From Platycnemis pennipes (taxonomy: Eukaryota > Arthropoda > Insecta > Odonata > Platycnemididae), in NCBI GenBank assembly GCA_933228895.1, contig OW121846.1:149466746-149530745 (forward strand): DNA of 64,000 nucleotides, read 5' to 3'. The notes under the pieces are model-generated. The model ran no database searches and was not told the origin of the DNA. It was given only the letters and a program-made list of their open reading frames with translations. Shown in pieces: positions 42,953-56,320 of this stretch. The translations under genes were made by a program, and so were the position numbers. How positions within the stretch are numbered: the stretch's first letter is position 1; each line of letters begins with the position of its first letter.

Positions 42953-42956
42953 TTAA
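42953..42956. repeat. Target site duplication, right (TTAA)
   Basis: TTAA immediately after the right terminal repeat; followed by GGTGTTTGTAATG, the normal continuation of the interrupted satellite monomer. Confidence 0.95.
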
Positions 42957-45900
42957 GGTGTTTGTAATGTTATTCCGGTGCAAACAAAGGCAACCTTGCT
43001 GACATAAACCAAAACATTAAAAATTCATGCATAATTTTTTGGATGCAATGTAGGGTAACCTTGATGGCAACCTCAGCTTCTTATGTTGTTTTTTTCCATT
43101 AGCATCATAATCAAAACGTTTAAGGTGTTTCTTATGTTATTCGGGTGCAAACAAAGGCAACCTTGCTGACATAAACCAAAACATTGAAAATTCTTGCATA
43201 ATTTTTTGGATGCAATGTAGGGTAACCTTGATGGCAACCTCAGCTTCTTATGTTGTTTTGTTCCATTAGCATCATAATCAAAACGTTTAAGGTGTTTGTA
43301 ATGTTATCCGGGTGCAAACAAAGGCAACCTTGCTGACATAAACAAAAACATTGAAAATTCTTGCATAATTTTTTGGATGCAATGTAGGTTAACCTTGATG
43401 GCAACCTCAGCGTCTTATGTTGTTTGTTTCCATTAGCATCATAATCAAAACGTTTAAGGTGTTTATAAGATTATTCGGGTGCAAACAAACGCAACCTTGC
43501 TGACATAAACCAAAACATTGAAAATTCTTGCATAATTTTTTGGATGCAATGTAGGGTAACATTGATGGCAACCTCAGCTTCTTATGTTGTTTTGTTCCAT
43601 TAGCATCATAATCAAAACGTATAAGGTGTTTGTAATGTTATTCGGCTGCAAACACAGGAAACCTTGCTGACATAACCAAAAACATTGAAAATTCTTGCAT
43701 AATTTTTTGGATGCAATGTAGGTTAACCTTGATGGCATCCTCAGCTTCTTATGTTGTTTTTTTCCATTAGCATCATAATCAAAACGTTTAAGGTGTTTAT
43801 AATGTTATTCGGGTGCAAACAAAGGCAACCTTGCTGACATAAACCAAAAAATTGAAAATTCTTGCATAATTTTTTGGATGCAATGTAGCGTAACCTTGAT
43901 GGCAACCTCAGCTTCTTATGTTGTTTTGTTCCATTAGCATGATAATCAAAACGTATAAGGTGTTTGTAATGTTATTCGGCTGCAAACACAGGAAACCTTA
44001 CTGACATAAACAAAAACATTGAAAATTCTTGCATAATTTTTTGGATGCAATGTAGGGTAACCTTGATGGCAACCTCAGCTTCTTATGTTGTTTTTTTTCA
44101 ATTGGCATCATAATCAAAACGGTTAAAGTGTTTGTAATGTTATCCGGGTGCGAACAAAGACTACCTTGCTGACATAAACAAAAACATTGAAAATTCTTGC
44201 ATAATTTTTTGGATGCAATGTAGGGTAACCTTGATGGCAACCTCAGCTTCTTATGTTGTTTTTTTCCATTAGCATCATAATCAAAACGTTTAAGGTGTTT
44301 GTAATGTTATTCGGGTGCAAACAAAGGCAACCTTGCTGACATAAACCAAAACATTGAAAATTCTTCAATAATTTTTTGGATGCAATGTAGGGTAACGTTG
44401 ATGGCAACCTCAGCTTCTTATGTAGTTTTTTTCCATTAGCATCAAAATCAAAACGTTTAAGGTGTTTGTAATGTTATTCGGATGCAAACAAAGGCAACCT
44501 TGTTGATATAAACAAAAACATTGAAAATTCTTGCATAATTTTTTGGATGCAATGTAGGTTAACCCTGATGGCAACCTCAGCTTCTCAAGTTGTTTTGTTC
44601 CATTAGCATCATAATCAAAACGTTTAAGGTGTTTCTTATGTTATTCGGGTGCAAACAAAGGCAACCTTGCCGACATAAACAAAAACGTTGAAAATTCTTG
44701 CATAATTTTTTGGATGCATGTAGGGTAACCTTGATGGCAACCTCAGCTTCTTATGTTGTTTTTTTCCATTAGCAACATAATCAAAACGGTTAAGGTGTTT
44801 GTTATGTTATTTGGGTGCAAACAAAGGCAACCTTGCTGACATAAACCAAAACATTGAAAATTCTTGCATAATTTTTTGGATGCAATGTAGGTTAACCTTG
44901 ATGGCAACCTCAGCCTCTTATGTTGTTTTTTTCCATTAGCATCATAATCAAAACGTTTAAGGTGTTTGTAATGTTATTCGGGTGCAAAAAAAGGCAACCT
45001 TGCTGACATAAACCAAAAATATTGAAAATTCTTCAATAATTTTTTGGATGCAATGTAGGGTAAGCTTGATTGCAACCTCAGCTTCTTATGTTGTTTTTTT
45101 CCATTAGCATCAAAATCAAAACGTTTAAGGTGTTCGTAATGTTATTCAGGTGCAAACAAAGGCAACCTTGCTGATATAAACAAAACATTGAAAATTCTTG
45201 CATAATTTTTTGGATGCAATGTAGGGTAACCTTGATGGCAACCTCAGCTTCTTATGTTGTTTTTTTCCATTAGCATCATAATCAAAACATTTAAGGTGTT
45301 TGTATTGTTATTCGGGTGCAAACAAAGGCAACCTTGCTGACATAAACCAAAACATTGAAAATTCTTGCACAATTTTTTGGATGCAATGTAGGGTAACCTT
45401 GATGGCAACCTCATCTCCTTATGTTGTTTTTTTCCATTAGCATCATAATGAAAACGTTTAAGGTGTTTGTAATGTTATTCGGATGCAAACAAAGGCAACC
45501 TTGCTGACATAAACAAAAACATTGAAAATTCTTGCATAATTTTTGCATGCAAAATAAGGTAATCTTGGTGGCAACCTCAGCTTCTTATGTTGTTTTTTTC
45601 CATTAGCATCATAATCAAAACGTTTAAGGTGTTTGTAATGTTATCCGGGTGCAAACAAAGGCAACCTTGCTGACATAAACAAATACATTGAAAATTCTTG
45701 CATAATTTTTTGGATGCAATGTAGGGTAACCTTGATGGCAACCTCAGCTTCTTATGTTGTTTGTTTCCATTAGCATCATAATCAAAAGGTTTAAGGTATT
45801 TGTAATGTTATCCGGGTGCAAACAAAGGCAACCTTGCTGACATAAACGAATACATTGAAAATTCTTGCATAATTTTTGCATGCTATTTAGGGTAATCTTG

Positions 45901-48900
45901 ATGGCAACCTCAGCTTCTTATGTTGTTTTTTTCCATTAGCATCATAATCAAAACGTTTAAGGTGTTTGTAATGTTATATTGGTGCAAACAAAGGCAACCT
46001 TGCTGACATAAACAAAAACATTGAAAATTCTTGCATAATTTTTTGGATGCAATGTAGGGTAACCTTGATGGCAACCTCAGCTTCTTATGTTTTTTTTTCC
46101 ATTAGCATCATAATCAAAACGTTAATGGTGTTTGTAATGTTATCCGGGTGCAAACAAAGGCAACCTTGCCGACATAAAGAAAAACATTGAAAATTCTTGC
46201 ATAATTTTTGCATGCAATGTAGGGTAATCTTGATGGCAACCTCAGCTTCTTATGTTGTTTTTTCCATTAGCATCATAATCAAAACGTTTAAGGTGTTTGT
46301 AATGTTATCCGGGTGCAAACAAAGGCAACCTTGCTGACATAAACCAAAACATTGAAAATTCTTCAATAATTTTTCGGATGCAATGTAGGGTAACCTTGAT
46401 GGCAACCTCATCTCCTTATGTTGTTTTTTTTCCATTAGCATCATAATCAAAACGTTTAGGGTGTTTGTAATGTTATTCGGGTGCAAACAAAGGCAACCTT
46501 GCTGACATAAACCAAAACATTAAAAATTCATGCATAATTTTTTGGATGCAATGTAGGGTAACCTTGATGGCAACCTCAGCTTCTTATGTTGTTTTTTTCC
46601 ATTAGCATCATAATCAAAACGTTTAAGGTGTTTCTTATGTTATTCGGGTGCAAACAAAGGCAACCTTGCCGACATAAACCAAAACATTGAAAATTCTTGC
46701 ATAATTTTTTGGATGCAATGTAGGGTAACCTTGATGGCAACCTCAGCTTCTTATGTTGTTTTTTCCATTAGCATCATAATCAAAACGTTTAAGGTGTTTG
46801 TAATGTTATCCGGGTGCAAACAAAGGCATCCTTGCTGACATAAACAAATACATTGAAAATTCTTGCATAATTTTTTGGATGCAATGTAGGGTAACCTTGA
46901 TGGCAACCTCAGCTTCTTATGTTGTTTTTTCCATTAGCATCATAATTAAAACGTTTAAGGTGTTTGTTATGTTAGTCGGGTGCAAACAAAGGCAACCTTG
47001 CTGATATAAACAAAACATTGAAAATTCTTGCATAATTTTTTGGATGCAATGTAGGGTAACCTTGATGGCAACCTCAGCTTCTTATGTTGTTTTTTCCATT
47101 AGCATGATAATCAAAACGTTTAAGGTGTTTATAAGATTATTCGGGTGCAAACAAACGCAACCTTGCTGACATAAACCAAAACATTGAAAATTCTTGCATA
47201 ATTTTTTGGATGCAATGTAGGGTAACATTGATGGCAACCTCAGCTTCTTATGTTGTTTTGTTCCATTAGCATCATAATCAAAACGTATAAGGTGTTTGTA
47301 ATGTTATTCGGCTGCAAACACAGGAAACCTTGCTGACATAACCAAAAACATTGAAAATTCTTGCATAATTTTTTGGATGCAATGTAGGTTAACCTTGATG
47401 GCAACCTCAGCGTCTTATGTTGTTTGTTTCCATTAGCATCATAATCAAAACGTTTAAGGTGTTTATAAGATTATTCGGGTGCAAACAAACGCAACCTTGC
47501 TGACATAAACCAAAACATTGAAAATTCTTGCATAATTTTTTGGATGCAATGTAGGGTAACATTGATGGCAACCTCAGCTTCTTATGTTGTTTTGTTCCAT
47601 TAGCATCATAATCAAAACGTATAAGGTGTTTGTAATGTTATTCGGCTGCAAACACAGGAAACCTTGCTGACATAACCAAAAACATTGAAAATTCTTGCAT
47701 AATTTTTTGGATGCAATGTAGGTTAACCTTGATGGCAACCTCAGCTTCTTATGTTGTTTTTTTCCATTAGCATCATAATCAAAACGTTTAAGGTGTTTAT
47801 AATGTTATTCGGGTGCAAACAAAGGCAACCTTGCTGACATAAACCAAAAAATTGAAAATTCTTGCATAATTTTTTGGATGCAATGTAGGGTAACCTTGAT
47901 GGCAACCTCAGCTTCTTATGTTGTTTTGTTCCATTAGCATGATAATCAAAACGTATAAGGTGTTTGTAATGTTATTCGGCTGCAAACACAGGAAACCTTA
48001 CTGACATAAACAAAAACATTGAAAATTCTTGCATAATTTTTGGATGCAATGTAGGGTAACCTTGATGGCAACCTCAGCTTCTTATGTTGTTTTTTTTCAA
48101 TTGGCATCATAATCAAAACGGTTAAAGTGTTTGTAATGTTATCCGGGTGAGAACAAAGACTACCTTGCTGACATAAACCAAAACATTGAAAATTCTTGCA
48201 TAAATTTTTGGATGCAATGTAGGGTAACCTTGATGGCAACCTCAGCTTCTTATGTTGTTTTTTTCCATTAGCATCATTATCAAAACGTTTAAGGTGTTTG
48301 CAATGTTATTCGGGTGCAAACAAAGGCAACCTTGCTGACATAAACCAAAACATTGAAAATTCTTCAATAATTTTTTGGATGCAATGTAGGGTAACGTTGA
48401 AGGCAACCTAAGCTTCTTATGTAGTTTTTTTCCATTAGCATCAAAATCAAAACGTTTAAGGTGTTTGTAATGTTATTCGGATGCAAACAAAGGCAACCTT
48501 GCTGATATAAACAAAAACATTGAAAATTCTTGCATAATTTTTTGGATGCAATGTAGGTTAACCCTGATGGCAACCTCAGCTTCTCAAGTTGTTTTGTTCC
48601 ATTAGCATCATAATCAAAACGTTTAAGGTGTTTCTTATGTTATTCGGGTGCAAACAAAGGCAACCTTGCCGACATAAACAAAAACGTTGAAAATTCTTGC
48701 ATAATTTTTTGGATGCAATGTAGGGTAACCTTGATGGCAACCTCAGCTTCTTATGTTGTTTTTTTTTCATTAGCAACATAATCAAAACGGTTAAGGTGTT
48801 TGTTATGTTATTTGGGTGCAAACAAAGGCAACCTTGCTGACATAAACCAAAACATTGAAAATTCTTGCATAATTTTTTGGATGCAATGTAGGTTAACCTT

Positions 48901-51900
48901 GATGGCAACCTCAGCTTATTATGTTGTTTTTTTCCATTAGCATCATAATCAAAACGTTTAAGGTGTTTATAATGTTATTCGGGTGCAAACAAAGGCAACC
49001 TTGCTGACATAAACCAAAAAATTGAAAATTCTTGCATAATTTTTTGGATGCAATGTAGGGTAACCTTGATGGCAACCTCAGCTTCTTATGTTGTTTTGTT
49101 CCATTAGCATGATAATCAAAACGTATAAGGTGTTTGTAATGTTATTCGGCTGCAAACACAGGAAACCTTACTGACATAAACAAAAACATTGAAAATTCTT
49201 GCATAATTTTTTGGATGCAATGTAGGGTAACCTTGATGGCAACCTCAGCTTCTTATGTTGTTTTTTTTCAATTGGCATCAAAATCAAAACGGTTAAAGTG
49301 TTTGTAATGTTATCCGGGTGCGAACAAAGACTACCTTGCTGACATAAACCAAAACATTGAAAATTCTTGCACAATTTTTAGGATGCAATGTAGGTTAACC
49401 TTGATGGCAACCTCAGCTTCTTATGTTGTTTTTTTCCATTAGCATCATAATCAAAACGTTTAAGGTGTTTGTAATGTTATTCGGGTGCAAAAAAAGGCAA
49501 CCTTGCTGACATAAACCAAAACATTGAAAATTCTTCAATAATTTTTTGGATGCAATGTAGGGTAACCTTGATTGCAACCTCAGCTTCTTATGTTGTTTTT
49601 TTCCATTAGCATCAAAATCAAAACGTTTAAGGTGTTTGTAATGTTATTCGGATGCAAACAAAGGCAACCTTGCTGATATAAACAAAACATTGAAAATTCT
49701 TGCATAATTTTTTGGATGCAATGTAGGGTAACCTTGATGGCAACCTCAGCTTCTTATGTTGTTTTTTTCCATTAGCATCATAATCAAAACATTTAAGGTG
49801 TTTGTATTGTGATTCGGGTGCAAACAAAGGCAACCTTGCTGACATAAACCAAAACATTGAAAATTCTTGCATAATTTTTGGATACAATGTAGGGTAACCT
49901 TGATGGCAACCTCATCTCCTTATGTTGTTTTTTTCCATTAGCATCATAATGAAAACGTTTAAGGTGTTTGTAATGTTATTCGGATGCAAACAAAGGCAAC
50001 CTTGCTGACATAAACAAAAACATTGAAAATTCTTGCATAATTTTTGCATGCAAAATAAGGTAATCTTGGTGGCAACCTCAGCTTCTTATGTTGTTTTTTT
50101 CCATTAGCATCATAATCAAAACGTTTAAGGTGTTTGTAATGTTATCCGGGTGCAAACAAAGGCAACCTTGCTGACATAAACAAATACATTGAAAATTCTT
50201 GCATAATTTTTTGGATGCAATGTACGGTAACCTTGATGGCAACCTCAGCTTCTTATGTTGTTTGTTTCCATTAGCATCATAATCAAAACGTTTAAGGTAT
50301 TTGTAATGTTATCCGGGTGCAAGCAAAGGCAACCTTGCTGACATAAACGAATACATTGAAAATTCTTGCATAATTTTTGCATGCTATGTAGGGTAATCTT
50401 GATGGCAACCTCAGCTTCTTATGATGTTTTTTTCCATTAGCATCATAATCAAAACGTTTAAGGTGTTTGTAATGTTATATTGGTGCAAACAAAGGCAACC
50501 TTGCTGACATAAACAAAAACATTGAAAATTCTTGCATAATTTTTTGGATGCAATGTAGGGTAACCTTGATGGCAACCTCAGCTTCTTATGTTTTTTTTTC
50601 CATTAGCATCATAATCAAAACGTTAATGGTGTTTGTAATGTTATCCGGGTGCAAACAAAGGCAACCTTGCCGACATAAAGAAAAACATTGAAAATTCTTG
50701 CATAATTTTTGCATGCAATGTAGGGTAATCTTAATCGCAACATCAGCTTCTTATGTTGTTTTTTTCCATTAGCATCATAATCAAAACGTTTAAGGTGTTT
50801 GTAATGTTATCCGGGTGCAAACAAAGGCAACCTTTCTGACATAAACCAAAACATTGAAAATTCTTGCATAATTTTTTGGATGCAATGTACGGTAACTTTG
50901 ATGGCAACCTCAGCTTCTTATGTTGTTTTTTTCCATTAGCATCATAATCAAAACGTTTATGGTGTTTGTAATGTTATTCTTTGCAAACAAAGACAACCTT
51001 GCTGACATAAACAAAAACATTGAAAATTCTTGCATGATTTTTTGGATGCAATGTAGGGTAACCTTGATGGCAACCTCAGCTTCTTTTGTTGTTTTTCTCC
51101 ATTAGCATCATAATCAAAACGTTTAAGGTGTCTGTAATGTTATCCGGGTGCAAACAAAGGCAACCTTGCTGACATAAACAAATACATTGAAAATTCTTGC
51201 ATAATTTTTGCATGCAATGTAGGGTAATCTTGATGGCAACCTCAGCTTCTTATGTTGTTTTTTTCCATTAGCATCATAATCAAAACGTTTAAGGTGTTTG
51301 TAATGTTATTCGGGTGCAAACAAAGGCAACCTTGCTGACATAAACCAAAACATTGAAAATTCTTGCATAATTTTTTGGATGCAATGTAGGTTAACCTTGA
51401 TGGCAACCTCAGCTTCTTATGTTGTTTTGTTCCATTAGCATCATAATCAAAACGTTTAAGGTGTTTGTAATGTTATTCGGGTGCAAACAAAGGCAACCTT
51501 GCTGACATAAACCAAAACATTGAAAATTCTTCAATAATTTTTTGGATGCAATGTAGGGTAACCTTGATGGCAACCTCATCTCCTTATGTTGTTTTTTTTC
51601 CATTAGCATCATAATCTAAACGTTTAACTTGTTTGTAATGTTATTCAGGTGACAACAAAGGCAACCTTGCTGACATAAACCAAAACATTAAAAGTTCATG
51701 CATAATTTTTTGGATGCAATGTAGGGTAACCTTGATGGCAACCTCAGCTTCTTATGTTGTTTTTTTCCATTAGCATCATAATCAAAACGTTTAAGGTGTT
51801 TGTAATGTTATATTGGTGCAAACAAAGGCAACCTTGCTGACATAAACAAAAACATTGAAAATTCATGCATAATTTTTTTGATGTAATGTAGGGTAACCTT

Positions 51901-53565
51901 GATGGCAACCTCAGCTTCTTATGTTGTTTTTTTCCATTAGCTTCATAATCAAAACGTTTAAGGTGTTTGTAATGTTATTCCGGTGCAAACAAAGGCAACC
52001 TTGCTGACATAAACCAAAACATTAAAAATTCATGCATAATTTTTTGGATGCAATGTAGGGTAACCTTGATGGCAACCTCAGCTTCTTATGTTGTTTTTTT
52101 TCCATTAGCATCATAATCAAAACGTTTAAGGTGTTTCTTATGTTATTCGGGTGCAAACAAAGGCAACCTTGCTGACATAAACCAAAACATTGAAAATTCT
52201 TGCATAATTTTTTGGATGCAATGTAGGTTAACCTTGATGGCAACCTCAGCTACTTATGTTGTTTTGTTCCATTAGCATCATAATCAAAACGTTTAAGGTG
52301 TTTGTAATGTTATTCGGGTGCAAACAAAGGCAACCTTGCTGACATAAACCAAAACATTGAAAATTCTTCAATAATTTTTTGGATGCAATGTAGGGTAACC
52401 TTGATGGCAACCTCATCTCCTTATGTTGTTTTTTTTCCATTAGCATCATAATCTAAACGTTTAACGTGTTTGTAATGTTATTCAGGTGACAACAAAGGCA
52501 ACCTTGCTGACATAAACCAAAACATTAAAAGTTCATGCATAATTTTTTGGATGCAATGTAGGGTAACCTTGATGGCAACCTCAGCTTCTTATGTTGTTTT
52601 TTTCCATTAGCATCATAATCAAAACGTTTAAGGTGTTTGTAATGTTATATTGGTGCAAACAAAGGCAACCTTGCTGACATAAACAAAAACATTGAAAATT
52701 CATGCATAATTTTTTTGATGCAATGTAGGGTAACCTTGATGGCAACCTCAGCTTCTTATGTTGTTTTTTTCCATTAGCATCATAATCAAAACGTTTAAGG
52801 TGTTTCTTATGTTATTCGGGTGCAAACAAAGGCAACCTTGCTGACATAAACCAAAACATTGAAAATTCTTGCATAATTTTTTGGATGCAATGTAGGGTAA
52901 CCTTGATGGCAACCTCAGCTTCTTATGTTGTTTTGTTCCATTAGCATCATAATCAAAACGTTTAAGGTGTTTGTAATGTTATCCGGGTGCAAACAAAGGC
53001 AACCTTGCTGACATAAACAAAAACATTGAAAATTCTTGCATAATTTTTTGGATGCAATGTAGGTTAACCTTGATGGCAACCTCAGCGTCTTATGTTGTTT
53101 GTTTCCATTAGCATCATAATCAAAACGTTTAAGGTGTTTATAAGATTATTCGGGTGCAAACAAACGCAACCTTGCTGACATAAACCAAAACATTGAAAAT
53201 TCTTGCATAATTTTTTGGATGCAATGTAGGGTAACATTGATGGCAACCTCAGCTTCTTATGTTGTTTTGTTCCATTAGCATCATAATCAAAACGTATAAG
53301 GTGTTTGTAATGTTATTCGGCTGCAAACACAGGAAACCTTGCTGACATAACCAAAAACATTGAAAATTCTTGCATAATTTTTTGGATGCAATGTAGGTTA
53401 ACCTTGATGGCAACCTCAGCTTCTTATGTTGTTTTTTTCCATTAGCATCATAATCAAAACGTTTAAGGTTTTTATAATGTTATTCGGGTGCAAACAAAGG
53501 CAACCTTGCTGACATAAACCAAAAAATTGAAAATTCTTGCATAATTTTTTGGATGCAATGTAGCG

Positions 53566-56320
53566 TAACCTTGATGGCAACCTCAGCTTCTTATGTTGTT
53601 TTGTTCCATTAGCATGATAATCAAAACGTATAAGGTGTTTGTAATGTTATTCGGCTGCAAACACAGGAAACCTTACTGACATAAACAAAAACATTGAAAA
53701 TTCTTGCATAATTTTTGGATGCAATGTAGGTTAACCTTGATGGCAACCTCAGCGTCTTATGTTGTTTGTTTCCATTAGCATCATAATCAAAACGTTTAAG
53801 GTGTTTATAAGATTATTCGGGTGCAAACAAACGCAACCTTGCTGACATAAACCAAAACATTGAAAATTCTTGCATAATTTTTTGGATGCAATGTAGGGTA
53901 ACATTGATGGCAACCTCAGCTTCTTATGTTGTTTTGTTCCATTAGCATCATAATCAAAACGTATAAGGTGTTTGTAATGTTATTCGGCTGCAAACACAGG
54001 AAACGTTGCTGACATAACCAAAAACATTGAAAATTCTTGCATAATTTTTTGGATGCAATGTAGGTTAACCTTGATGGCAACCTCAGCTTCTTATGTTGTT
54101 TTTTTCCATTAGCATCATAATCAAAACGTTTAAGGTGTTTGTAATGTTATTCCGGTGCAAACAAAGGCAACCTTGCTGACATAAACCAAAACATTAAAAA
54201 TTCATGCATAATTTTTTGGATGCAATGTAGGGTAATCTTGATGGCAACCTCAGCTTCTTATGTTGTTTTTTTCCATTAGCATCATAATCAAAACGTTTAA
54301 GGTGTTTGTAATGTTATATTGGTGCAAACAAAGGCAACCTTGCTGACATAAACAAAAACATTGAAAATTCTTGCATAATTTTTTGGATGCAATGTAGGGT
54401 AACCTTGATGGCAACCTCAGCTTCTTATGTTTTTTTTTCCATTAGCATCATAATCAAAACGTTAATGGTGTTTGTAATGTTATCCGGGTGCAAACAAAGG
54501 CAACCTTGCCGACATAAAGAAAAACATTGAAAATTCTTGCATAATTTTTGCATGCAATGTAGGGTAATCTTAATCGCAACATCAGCTTCTTATGTTGTTT
54601 TTTTCCATTAGCATCATAATCAAAACGTTTAAGGTGTTTGTAATGTTATCCGGGTGCAAACAAAGGCAACCTTGCTGACATAAACCAAAACATTGAAAAT
54701 TCTTGCATAATTTTTTGGATGCAATGTACGGTAACTTTGATGGCAACCTCAGCTTCTTATGTTGTTTTTTTCCATTAGCATCATAATCAAAACGTTTATG
54801 GTGTTTGTAATGTTATTCTTTGCAAACAAAGACAACCTTGCTGACATAAACAAAAACATTGAAAATTCTTGCATAATTTTTTGGATGCAATGTAGGGTAA
54901 CCTTGATGGCAACCTCAGCTTCTTTTGTTGTTTTTTTCCATTAGCATCATAATCAAAACGTTTAAGGTGTCTGTAATGTTATCCGGGTGCAAACAAAGGC
55001 AACCTTGCTGACATAAACAAATACATTGAAAATTCTTGCATAATTTTTGCATGCAATGTAGGGTAATCTTGATGGCAACCTCACTTTCTTATGTTGTTTT
55101 TTTCCATTAGCATCATAATCAAAACGTTTAAGGTGTTTGTAATGTTATTCGGGTGCAAACAAACGCAACCTTGCTGACATAAACCAAAACATTGAAAATT
55201 CTTGCATAATTTTTTGGATGCAATGTAGGTTAACCTTGATGGCAACCTCAGCTTCTTATGTTGTTTTGTTCCATTAGCATCATAATCAAAACGTTTAAGG
55301 TGTTTGTAATGTTATTCGGGTGCAAACAAAGGCAACCTTGCTGACATAAACCAAAACATTGAAAATTCTTCAATAATTTTTTGGATGCAATGTAGGGTAA
55401 CCTTGATGGCAACCTCATCTCCTTATGTTGTTTTTTTTCCATTAGCATCATAATCTAAACGTTTAACGTGTTTGTAATGTTATTCAGGTGACAACAAAGG
55501 CAACCTTGCTGACATAAACCAAAACATTAAAAGTTCATGCATAATTTTTTGGATGGAATGTAGGGTAACCTTGATGGCAACCTCAGCTTCTTATGTTGTT
55601 TTTTTCCATTAGCATCATAATCAAAACGTTTAAGGTGTTTGTAATGTTATATTGGTGCAAACAAAGGCAACCTTGCTGACATAAACAAAAACATTGAAAA
55701 TTCATGCATAATTTTTTTGATGTAATGTAGGGTAACCTTGATGGCAACCTCAGCTTCTTATGTTGTTTTTTTCCATTAGCATCATAATCAAAACGTTTAA
55801 GGTGTTTGTAATGTTATTCCGGTGCAAACAAAGGCAACCTTGCTGACATAAACCAAAACATTAAAAATTCATGCATAATTTTTTGGATGCAATGTAGGGT
55901 AACCTTGATGGCAACCTCAGCTTCTTATGTTGTTTTTTTTCCATTAGCATCATAATCAAAACGTTTAAGGTGTTTCTTATGTTATTCGGGTGCAAACAAA
56001 GGCAACCTTGCTGACATAAACCAAAACATTGAAAATTCTTGCATAATTTTTTGGATGCAATGTAGGTTAACCTTGATGGCAACCTCAGCTTCTTATGTTG
56101 TTTTGTTCCATTAGCATCATAATCAAAACGTTTAAGGTGTTTGTAATGTTATTCGGGTGCAAACAAAGGCAACCTTGCTGACATAAACCAAAACATTGAA
56201 AATTCTTCAATAATTTTTTGGATGCAATGTAGGGTAACCTTGATGGCAACCTCATCTCCTTATGTTGTTTTTTTTCCATTAGCATCATAATCTAAACGTT
56301 TAACGTGTTTGTAATGTTAT
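53566..56320 (+). repeat. Satellite block duplicated at 61246-64000, copy 1
   Basis: This stretch recurs at a constant offset of 7680 bp (46 monomers) with only isolated differences (for example ACTTTCTT against GCTTCTT near 55083, AACGCAACC against AAGGCAACC near 55163). The matching ends at the left where 53565 and 61245 diverge (TAGCGTAACC against TAGGGTAACC). At the right the window ends, so the true block is longer. Confidence 0.75.

Larger units (their letters stand above)
36372..48595 (+). repeat. Higher-order satellite block, copy 2, with transposon
   Basis: The second tandem copy of the block at 27532-36371. After the transposon at 39211-42952, variants match copy 1 at a constant offset of 12250 bp (31747 and 43998; 34000 and 46250; 35696 and 47946), which is 8504 bp once the element and one TTAA are removed. 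In the stretches I compared, the copies differ only at scattered single positions. Agreement ends near 48595. Confidence 0.75.
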
